Below are positions 55,701 through 64,000 of a DNA stretch of 64,000 bases, one piece after another; the stretch's first letter is position 1, and the number at the start of each line of letters is the position of its first letter. The stretch lies in NCBI GenBank assembly GCA_000711775.1, contig ARYC01017571.1, positions 56,149 through 120,148 on the forward strand. Direction: 5' to 3'. The position numbers were made by a program, and so were the translations under genes. The notes under the pieces were generated by a model. The model was not told the origin of the DNA. It ran no database searches and saw only the letters and a program-made list of their open reading frames with translations. Origin of the DNA: Oxytricha trifallax (taxonomy: Eukaryota > Ciliophora > Spirotrichea > Sporadotrichida > Oxytrichidae).

Positions 55701-56511
55701 ATAATGGCTTTACAAATGCAACTTATGATGAAGATAGCTTATGATAGATTTGATGACAGAAAGAATGAAATAATCAGAAAGGCTAAAATTGAACAAACAG
55801 TCAAGACTTTCAAGAGAATTATGAAAAAATGGTTAAAAAGGCAGGGTGTCGACTATAGGGAACGCTAGCAACGAAGGATATAAGCGTAAGTATAACTAGC
55901 ATTTTCTACAAACTTATTCTATTAATTACAAACTAAGATTTGCTGATAAACTATTTATAGATCCTTTAAGTACACTCATCACTCCTTATAACATATAGCA
56001 GAAGAGAGATCATAGTTTTATCTTTATGACTTTATATCCTAGACAGCACAGAAGTTCTACTTAAAGCAAAGATTCTTGAATTATAATTCAAGAGTAATAT
56101 TTATACAGAGGAAATTTAGAACGAAGAGATTTATAATTGCTAATAGGCTTATGTTCTTATTATACACTATAAAATGATTAACTTTTTCTATAAATCTTAA
56201 ATATAATAATTCATGTAATACAGATGTATTTTGAAAAAGAAAAATCTTCTTTGATTAATCAATTAATCTTCAAGAAGTCCAAAAAAGCAAAATCTTTAAG
56301 TAAAAAACTTGGACTACTTTCGAATGAAATTCGTAATATGATCCTGAAATTGTTTATCAAGAGACAGTCATTTGATTTCTTTATAAAGTATACTAATTGG
56401 AGAGCTTATATGTACGGAATGGAGGAGAGCTCAGTATTAGTGATTACTAATAAAAATAAGAAATAATCAACTCTTTAACAAGGATTATCACTAAAAACAC
56501 AGATCCAATGA
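52748..56511 (+). CDS. Ciliate-type protein of unknown function, several MDSs
   Basis: ATG 52748 (MKQGETKKLLIRRNIDTESQ), TGA 56509-56511. The N-terminal 500 residues are polar and Q/N/S-rich. A folded middle follows: DSHINIFPMRQNHIEIIEAT, YCKINVKGYQLPARFSVMF, MPELKIWLSTHHKEPNEEHF (to 54443), FMFGSAPMTKEQFRNQPEYV, YFSIFCIQSCSIILSVTFPM (about 54815-54945). The C-terminal third is helical and basic: NKRYARKGVQHDMSSQSL, WNTIQDEKRYIAQENNHK, EEIEQEKRKKNYFKLYRW, WLKRQGVDYRERQQRRIQA, KKLGLLSNEIRNMILKLFIK. IESs/introns at about 52880-52895, 53150-53280, 54444-54800, 55000-55060, 55170-55260, 55500-55635, 55885-56050 and 56130-56223 are implied by frame changes; pointers not resolved. Confidence 0.65.
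54444..54800 (+). other. Intervening AT-rich segment in the unknown gene
   Basis: Starts GTAAGTTATAG after KYLFN; coding resumes about 54800 (RRQFMFGSAPMTK). Intron, IES, or both. Confidence 0.5.
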
Positions 56512-56628
56512 TTGAGGAAATAACATCTCTCAAGATATATTTATCCATAAAAATGCTTTCTCTTAGTTTATTGTTTCACTTTCATAAATTTCATTGTATA
56601 AGATACTAATTATCTCTTCTCGAAGAAA

Positions 56629-59600
56629 TCACTATTCAATATAAACTTTAAAGGGGCGAGGGCGCCAAGACTCAAATGAATTGACTTCCTCCAATAGAGA
56701 CCGCCAATAATCTCTAGCATAAAATAAACTATCAAGCAATTTCTTAATGGCTCCAGATAAATTAAAGTAGATTTCTGGGCATAGCAGCATGAATCAAAAC
56801 CCCAAAACCCCTAAGTGAGGTTTATAAGTGTATTGATTTGTTGGGATAGTTGGGGTCTTATTGGGGTTAGTAGAGAAAACGCATTCATGGAAATTTAATG
56901 AATATTTAATGTTAATTAGTGGTCTTAAATTAAACAAATTTTATCTGCTTATCTTTGTGATACCTCTTGAATTTAGCAGTCTGTAGTTGTTCTAGTATAT
57001 CATCTAATGATTATCGTGGATATGCGGAGCTTTCACGATGACCATCTCAACTATCTTCTTAATTTCATTGCATATTTCATCTTGCTTAATATGTTTAGCA
57101 GCCAAACTTATTGATTATTTCTCATGTTTTGGTACCAAAATAGACATACATTTCATCTCACTTTCTAATATTATTGCTGCTACTGCCCAAAATCCCATTA
57201 AGCAGAACCATTTGTCCTCTTCTATCTTATAAGGAAGTACCTTGGAGTACCAAGGACATGTGCTAAAGTAACAATCTCCTATCTTAAAGCTCTATTGAAA
57301 TCGATAACCACTACTTCTAAAGGGCAGAGTTTCAGCATAACGTTTTCAGGCAAAAAATCTCTATGCACATATCCCACATATCCAAGTTCGTGCAACTCCT
57401 TAACACAATGTATCATATCTGAGAGTATATCGTTCAAATCACCAGGATATCTATTGTGATATGGGTAGTCTCTCAGACTCATCTCTAATTTCTTTAGCCT
57501 AAATGCTATGAAACCATAGCTTAAAATAACAACATCGAGCTTTAGCAAATTCTTGCAATATTTACTTTAGGCTTCTCGAAGTACCATGTATTCATTACCA
57601 AACTCATTTTATTACTGTTGGTTCTTAAGAAGATAGCTGAATGGATACACCTTGTATGCATACTTGTTCGCCAGTCCTCACCCACCCCCTCCCCCGTCGA
57701 CCCCTCAACAGACACCCCCTCCCCCACCCCCTAAAATACCCCATTTCATATCAAATTTTGTACCTAAAGGGTCTAAATAGAATTCCTTCTTGACATCTCG
57801 ACATCATAAACCCTATTTTATATATAAAATTTCATAAAATTTTCAAAAAACTTTATTTCCATATTAGTGCCTTATATGATATAAATTTTATGATTTGATA
57901 AGTTTAACTAAGTTTGTTAACCATTTTTACACTGTCACTAATGAATATAAATATAAAAACTTTCCAATTAAATATTCTTAAAATTTTATTTCTAAATAAA
58001 ATTTATATACTGATATGTACAAAATTTAATTAAAAATTTTTTTATCTCTTAAATCAACTTCATTTGACATAATTCGAAGATAAAGCCTGATCAATTTTTC
58101 AAGTTTTTAATTTTCACAAGATTTTCAAAAATAATGAAAAATATAATTAATCAAAATCTTGTGAAAATTAAAAACTTGAAAAATTGATCAGGCTTTATCT
58201 TCGAATTATGTCAAATGAAGTTGATTTAAGAGATAAAAAAATTTTAAATTAAATTTTGTACATAACAGTATATAAATTTTATTTAGAAATAAAATTTTAA
58301 GAATATTTAATCGAAAAGTATCTATATTTATATTTCATTAGGAAGTGTAAAAAAGGTTAACAAACATAGTGAAACTTATAAAATCATAAAATTTATATAA
58401 TATAAGGCACTAACATGGAAATAAAGAATTTTGAAAATTTTATGAAATTTTATATAAAATAAGGTCTATGATGTCGAGATGTCAAGAAGGAAATCGATTT
58501 AGACCCTCTAGATACAAAATTTGATATGAAATGGGGTATTTTAGGGGGTGAGGGAGGGGGTCTCTGTCGACCGGTAGACGTGGGAGGGGGTGGGGGAGGG
58601 GATCTCGGGCGGAACACATACTCATCAACTACTATGTAGTTTTCTATACAAGTGCTGAGATCAATTGCATTTAATGCAGTTATATTCATAGCCTTCGCTT
58701 AGAAGCATGGTAAAATTTTATTACCTGCTGGTTGGTTCATCGATTCATATCGCTTCTGTCTCTTGAGTCTTTCTTGCCTTTTGCTGCTCTATTTGTGAAT
58801 CGAGAGTATAAGTTTTTCTTATTGCTGGAACTAATTTTTAAGTTTTCTTTATCCTGCATTAAATATTTACTCAAAATTTGCTTCTGCATATGCTTCTTTA
58901 CTTTCGCAGAGTGTGTAAAAGACTTCATGCACGTTGCACATCATTACCTTCCATCAATTTTATCATACTTGAAATAAATCTTGGCTTTGCCAGAGTGTAC
59001 TTCTTTAAGGTGTCTCTTCAAGCTTTTCTCAGTTTAGAAAAGATTCTAGCAGTCTTCACATTAATGTGTTTTTATCTTTTTAATTGGTTGCTGATCTTTT
59101 AGCTCCTCTGAATATTCAATTTATGTTTAAACTCCTATCTCTACTCTACCCTTCTTATCTTTAACTTCAATTATGAAGACCTCTGCTTCAAACTCTAGAA
59201 CTCTTAGCTCTACCTCCTTTTCAATATAAATTACTTCTGGTTTCTTGGAGGAGCCAAAGTTGAGCAATGATTAACCTGTTCCAAGAGAAACTCACTTACG
59301 ATTTAAGTTAGCCGCCATGTTTGAATTCAAATTTAAATTTCTATTATTAATAAGTAAAAACCTCACTGGCTATACTAACTTTGTTTAGGAGCTGGCACTG
59401 CAAAAACAATGGTTGATTCTTAGGTGTTAGACATCATATTTATACATAGTTTATAACTATAAATTTTCTAATTTTATGCTTAATATATTTAATTTGTACC
59501 AACTGAAAATAAATTCAGGTTGGTACTGGTACCAATTAGGTTTTGAACCATTTTGGAACTTTTCCATTAAAACTTCATTAGCTAAAAACTAGGTACTAAT

Positions 59601-62600
59601 TAAGTTTTGGTACAATTAAATTGGTACCAATTAAAATTAAACAAATTTAGTACCAGTACTAATTAAATTTAAACAAATTTAGTACTAATTTAATGGAACT
59701 AAATTGATAAAAATGGAGCTCAATCTCTGCAGTTTGTTACAGCTTTTGCAAACTTTCTCCACATATCTTTGCAGGGTTGACCTCCTATAAGATGCCCATA
59801 TTTAATAGTAAGATTTTAAACAATATGATCCAAAAGTTTATAAGTTATAATTTGAAATTCAATAATAGGAACAGGAACAAAAATGGAATCACTCAATGAT
59901 CAAATGAAAAGAGTCGAGGCTCAAGAAATGATATCAAGATTCAGAAGTAAGGAAGATCTCTAACGATACCTAACTTTACATGGTAAGATAACTTGATGAC
60001 TATTAACATATTATACAGTTGGTTTTTCCTTTCAACGATGGAAGGCACCAAAATTTCATTCTTAAAAACAATACTTTGTGAGGAAAAGAAAGCTTTTAAA
60101 AATAAAGAGATTAAACTAATAGAAATTTCCAACTACCCTGAGATTTCAGCCGTTAATCCTTATGAGGATGCCATGTAAGATGAGGAAGTGGTAGTTTACT
60201 TTCCGACTAAGAAACAACTCTCTAATAAACTACCAGAGAGGAACTTCTTCTTTGGTGTTCTTGGTACAATAAAAGAGGATTATCTCAGAGAAATAATTGA
60301 AGAAGCACATAAGAAACGATATTCTATCTCTCCTGAAGACTAGAAAAAGCAAGGAATTCTAATAAGCTCAGCTTGGCTAAGGAACTTAAAAGCATCTTTA
60401 TCTTTTCAAGTAAGCTTTGAAATATAAATTTGTAGGAAAATCTGGCACTGGTATATTTCTTATGAAAGAGCATGCTAAGGTTCATAGAGATAGAAAACAT
60501 CACACAGTTCATTAAGTTAGCAAGAGGCTTTATAAAGATGTCTAAAACTAGATGAAATGAACATAGATGCAGGAGCTGGCACTAAGAGAAAAAATATGGG
60601 TCCAAGCAAGCCATAAGAAGAGGAGAAGAAAGAGAAGCCAAACCCCTTTATGGGTTAGTTTAATATGGGAACTTATTCATTCATTTAAATCTAAAACTTA
60701 TTTATAAACATTCATTCTTCCCTCTCTCGCACAGACTGTTGTCTTATCTACGCTCACTCTCTTACAGCTACTTTGAATTAAGTCTACTGTATCGATAGGC
60801 AAGTCATGCATAAGATGATACAGCAGCAGCTTCTTGTAGTGAGTCTTGATTTAACTCCAGTAGAATTCAATTCCATTAAACTGAAGGCTATAGGGAAAGT
60901 TATATACAGGAGTTATGTTTAACTCTTAATAAGCTTTCTTAAACTCCTTAGTCTTATGAACTGAGAGGTTATCAACAAACAGGATGATCTCTTGATTACT
61001 ATAATTCTCTCTGGACTTATGTAGGAAATCTATATACTACTCTCACTTAATAGAGCGAGGGTGAATAACATAACTCTCTAGGCCTGAATCTTCACTTATA
61101 CCAGCTAAAATTGCATGGGTGACTACCTTCACTTTTTAATCATAGACTTCTATATTATCATGTGTTCCAACCGAGACCCCACCTCCCAGGCCTAAAACGA
61201 GAACCCCCTTCCCACCCTAACAAGACCCCCCCTCCCACCTCAACAACATCCCATTCATATGAAAATTTAAATTCTTAATGTTTAAATCATTTTCCTTCAT
61301 GACTTCTTGATATCATAATATTTTTACACATAAAAAACATCATTTTTTTCCTAATTTTTCTCAACCTATATAATGAAACTCTTTTTTCAATTTTGGTATA
61401 TATAAATTTTGACAACGTCCGTCGACCGTTTTTAGTACATACTCCTATAGGAAAATTATTTAATCATCTATATCTCATGGTCTTGATATAATTATAACGA
61501 AAAAATAATCAACCAAAAAACCCACACAAACATTAATCCTTACAATTCAAAATATTTTAATCGACTGCATTCAAAATAATTTCAATAGTAGTCCCATTAA
61601 TTTTTATATTATATTTTTTTTCTTTCAATTTCCTGTATATTTTATCATTATAATTTTTATATCAATTGATTTTTTATCTAAAATAAATATCAAGAATATT
61701 AATATAATATAATTTTAAATTAACATTTATTAAATTCAAATCAAATTCATGTAATATGATAAATTAAATAAATAAAATTATATCTATATTCTTTATTAAC
61801 TGATTATTCCTTTATTAAAAACATATTATATTAATATTCTTGATATTTATTTTAGATAAAAAATCAATTGCTATAAAAATTATAATGATAAAATATACAG
61901 GAAATTGAGAAAAATAAATAAAATATAAAAATTATTGGGACTTCTATTGAAATTATATTGAATGCAGTCGATTAAAATGATTTGAATTGTAGGATTAATG
62001 TTTGTGTGGGTTTTTTGGTTGATTATTTTTTCGTTATAATTATATCAAGACCATGAGATATAGATGATTAAATAATTTTCCTATAGGAGTATGTACTAAA
62101 AACGGTCGACGGACGTTGTCAAAATTTATATATACCAAAATTGAAAAAAGAGTTTCATTATATAGGTTGAGAAAAATTAGGAAAAAAATGATGTTTTTTA
62201 TGTGTAAAAATATTATGATATCAAGAAGTCATGAAGGAAAATGATTTAAACATTAAGAATTTAAATTTTCATATGAATGGGGATGTTGTTGAGTGGGAGG
62301 GGGTCTATTAGGTGGGAGGGGTCTCGGTTGGAACAATCATACTTCTTATACCAAGACTTATTAATAAAGGTGTTGAATGCAAACACCGCTTCATCAGCGT
62401 TTATATGAACTTGATGTCATTAGTAATAGCCCTTTGCATTTAATAAAATATAGTTTAAATTATAACTATAAAATGGCACTGTAAAATCAATTACTCTCTT
62501 CACTCTGTTGAAAGTCTTGAAAGTAATGCCATTTCTTCTATAAATATTGGCCATAGTCTAAAGAGAGATACTCATGTCAGAAAACTTGCGATGAAACATG

Positions 62601-63097
62601 GTAGCTAGTTAGTCAAGAGGAAAATGAGCCTAATACTTTAATGTCTTAGAGTCACAGAGATAGTCAATATGGACCTGTAAGAACTTTTTATTTTCTTGCA
62701 CGAAGTTTTAAAGAACCTGAGTTATAATGCTAAACTGCTAACACATAGTTATACCTAACAGTTGAGGCACTCTTATGTAATAACTTTGCTATAGCTGCAT
62801 AATTCAGTACTGGTTTGACTTAGTCTATATTAATACTCGTATACCTAAGCTTAAACAGTAAATCTAAATATTACTCATCATTAATAGACCCTAAATTTTG
62901 CTAATTTCTATTTCTCATTTTGCAAATTGACCTAACTTCTCTACTAACCCTAATAAGACCCCAACTATAACCTACAAATCAAAGCACTTATAAACCTTAC
63001 TAATGAGTTTTGTGGTTTTAAATGGCAGTTTTCCAGCGGGAAGAGTAATTTTATAGGAAGAGATCGCTAAGCCATGCTAGAAATGATAAAATTGCAT
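56629..63097 (-). CDS. Short gene interrupted by TBE copy C
   Basis: Minus-strand coding on both sides of TBE copy C. Left piece (56791-56629): MLLCPEIYFNLSGAIKKLL, DSLFYARDYWRSLLEEVNS, WRPRPFKVYIEQ, TGA. Right piece (63097-63024): MQFYHFQHGLAISSYKITLP, AGKLPF. Deleting the TBE with one AAT copy joins KLPF to MLLCPE in one frame of about 80 codons. A second frame across the same join is also open (SSRWKTAI to HAAMPRNLLQFIWSHQEI), so I cannot be sure which is real. CGG/CGC codons in the first are unusual here. Function unknown. Confidence 0.5.
56935..59318 (-). pseudogene. TBE zinc-finger/kinase ORF, copy C, split by a foldback
   Basis: Start MAANLNR at 59318, followed by a short intron. First finger CEDCQNLFQTEKSLKRH-x4-H (about 59040), second CATCMKSFTHSAKVKKH with the last His lost and a TGA just before it (about 58945). 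The kinase part carries YVHRDFLPENVML (catalytic-loop Lys replaced by Leu) and VVIDFNRALR. A 0.95-kb foldback (57665-58616) lies within. Likely inactive. Confidence 0.8.
57665..58616. mobile_element. Foldback element, TGTTC family, 6-bp target duplication
   Basis: Long inverted arms (about 400 bp each) meeting near 58100; ends TGTTCG.../...GGAACA with C-rich/G-rich subterminal blocks and GTCGAC sites. CATACT is duplicated at 57659-57664 and 58617-58622. Sits in the TBE kinase gene; comparison with copies A and B shows the interrupted site. Confidence 0.9.
59883..60690 (+). CDS. TBE small ORF (22-kDa-type), copy C
   Basis: ATG 59883 (MESLNDQMKRVEAQEMISRF), intron about 59982-60017 at the conserved site, then VGFSFQRWKAPKFHS and, after a small slip, GTKISFLKTILCEEKKAFK, ISNYPEISAVNPYEDAM, LPERNFFFGVLGTIKEDYL. 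C-terminal GAGTKRKNMGPSKPQEEE. The TGA that ends copies A and B after FNM is GGA here, so the frame runs on. It overlaps the 3' end of the transposase gene. Confidence 0.7.
60677..62918 (-). pseudogene. TBE transposase, copy C, split by a foldback
   Basis: Start MRNRNQQNLGSINDEQYLDL at 62918; HTH-like AIAKLLHKSASTVRYN. The second D and the E region are intact: VDNLSVHKTKEFKKAYQELN and QFNGIEFYW, without the one-base loss seen in copies A and B. A 1.17-kb foldback (61163-62335) interrupts the catalytic domain upstream of these. Confidence 0.85.
61163..62335. mobile_element. Foldback element, TGTTCC family, second copy
   Basis: Inverted arms of about 500 bp; ends TGTTCCAACCGAGACCCC and GGTTGGAACA. 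Flanks ATCATG (61157-61162) and ATCATA (62336-62341) fit a 6-bp duplication with one mismatch. Interior arms share no obvious sequence with the copy at 57665-58616, only the ends and C-rich blocks. Confidence 0.88.
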
Positions 63098-63427
63098 TAG
63101 TAAAATACCACAAATTATATTGATTTTGACTAAGAAAATGAAATAATGCCCATGTTTTCATGTGTACCATGCAAAGAGCTTATGATTAGGATGATTATGC
63201 GCTGTTCATAAAAGGAAGCACAAAGTGAACTTGTCAATTTTTGAATTATAATTAATGAAACAGATAATTTTATTGCATAAATATGGCTCTATAATGGTAA
63301 TATCATAAATTTCTTTTATTTCTTAATACTTTCTTTGTAAAGAAGAAATGCTTTAAATAAAATAGGGTTGAAATAAAATCGTTTGATGGTTGAGTTAATA
63401 AAGCATTTAATTGTATAATAATTTAAC
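63098..63427. other. Spacer, possibly with minus-strand coding
   Basis: A minus-strand frame (HFVLPFMNSAQ, CMVHMKTWALFHFL) stays open toward the gene cut by TBE copy C; it may be an upstream MDS. Otherwise AT-rich. Confidence 0.35.
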
Positions 63428-64000
63428 ATGGAGGAATCAAAACGGGATGTTTAACAATCCAGACTCGATGAAGATTCAGACAATTTAATTACAATTTAAT
63501 TTAATAACTGAATTAACGTGACTAATATTAAAGTTTTTATATAAATTTCACATCTGTAAGCCATAGAGACAAAGAAAACGACGAAGCTCAGCAATCTTTA
63601 AGCGATTAAATTTGCGAATCTAATCCAAACACCCCAGGTGCAAGAAAACGAATATAAAGTAAGTGTAACGATTAAATGATACTCTTTAACATACAATAAT
63701 TATATTAACTTAAAAATGTTCATCCCAAATTTAGGTCAAGTGATGATATAGAATATCAGAGCTTTCAATGAATTAATGAATAAATTTACATGCGATTTTT
63801 TATTGTAGATTGAGTTTTTTAAATTCTTAAACTTTAATGTTTTAGGAAATTAAAGCCATTCATTTCGTTCAATGTGGAGACTCCTTGCAAACAGACAGAG
63901 GAACCAGTTGATAAATCCAAGTACAAAATAGACAATGCTATCATGAACGAGTAGAAATAATTTAAATCTCTTTTGCATTAAATATTGCAAATCTCTTTCT
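63428..64000 (+). CDS. Start of an unknown gene, 3'-truncated by the window
   Basis: ATG 63428, MEESKRDVQQSRLDEDSDN, then an intervening sequence (about 63500-63555), SHRDKENDEAQQSLSDQICE, an intron about 63659-63735 (GTAAGT...TTTAG), SSDDIEYQSF, another intervening segment, and ISFNVETPCKQTEEPVDKSK to the window edge. Polar, acidic, Q-containing protein; no domain visible. Confidence 0.6.

Larger units (their letters stand above)
56795..63020 (-). mobile_element. TBE transposon copy C, divergent subfamily, 6.2 kb with two foldback insertions
   Basis: Left end CAAAACCCCAAAACCCCTAAG; right end decayed (...GTTTTGTGGTTTTA). AAT flanks at 56792-56794 and 63021-63023. Same three-gene layout as copies A and B (kinase/finger minus, small ORF plus, transposase minus), but terminal repeats and proteins differ widely from A and B, so it belongs to another TBE subfamily. 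Removing the two foldbacks leaves about 4.1 kb, the normal length. Confidence 0.9.

Noticed and set aside
1..64000. Bacterial-type features: Shine-Dalgarno sites, operons, CRISPR arrays, plasmid or phage genes
   Set aside because: None seen; the code, introns, IESs and gene types are those of a ciliate nucleus.

Overview
The window is germline (micronuclear) DNA of a spirotrich ciliate, most likely an oxytrichid such as Oxytricha/Sterkiella or a close relative. The evidence is direct. Recognisable proteins (RAD23, an SLC37-like transporter, an NRF-6-type acyltransferase, a RING-H2 protein, an LRR protein) read through in-frame TAA and TAG, which behave as Gln, and most end at TGA. Genes are cut into macronuclear-destined segments (MDSs) by short AT-rich internal eliminated sequences (IESs). 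The IESs are flanked by 2-10 bp direct repeats (pointers), and joining at these restores the frame. Three transposons carry C4A4 telomere-like ends and 3-bp ANT target duplications, the hallmarks of TBE (telomere-bearing element) transposons. Standard-code ORFs are therefore mostly fragments or shadows. Short GT-AG introns (33-73 nt) also occur.

Layout. 1-10.9 kb: one plus-strand LRR gene, 5'-truncated by the window, broken by introns, small IESs, a 1.9-kb insert holding a decayed coding element, and a 4.6-kb IES with its own inverted ends into which TBE copy A is nested. 11-17 kb: three plus-strand genes for Q-rich or coiled-coil proteins. 17-22.4 kb: a tandem pair of SLC37-like major-facilitator genes; the first is split by an 0.8-kb foldback element at a TA. 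23.0-27.8 kb: TBE copy B with a foldback inserted in its transposase. 27.8-30.5 kb: a minus-strand secreted-protein gene in at least five MDSs. 31-39.3 kb: a scrambled gene for a signal-peptide, beta-propeller-like, single-TM protein. Its first half is on the minus strand (32.2 to 31.0 kb) and its second half is on the plus strand (37.7 to 39.3 kb). Three other genes lie between the halves: a small secreted protein, a membrane RING-H2 protein, and an 841-aa Q/N-rich protein. 39.4-50 kb: a secreted Cys-containing protein, an NRF-6-like acyltransferase, a long coiled-coil protein, and a secreted protein with an NET/NAT sequon repeat. 50.1 kb: tRNA-Leu(UAA). 50.4-52.2 kb: RAD23. 52.7-56.5 kb: a ciliate-type gene of unknown function. 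56.8-63.0 kb: TBE copy C, a divergent subfamily with two large foldback insertions, sitting inside an open frame that closes up when the TBE and one AAT are removed. 63.4-64 kb: start of a further plus-strand gene.

The genes do not form operons; in such ciliates each usually becomes its own nanochromosome. What ties the window together is the eliminated DNA: TBEs, foldback elements with 2-, 6- or 8-bp target duplications, and a small repeat with GGGGAAGTTTCCTGCCCC ends, all acting as removable inserts. Assignments of function rest on residue patterns I recognise by eye; no database search was run.
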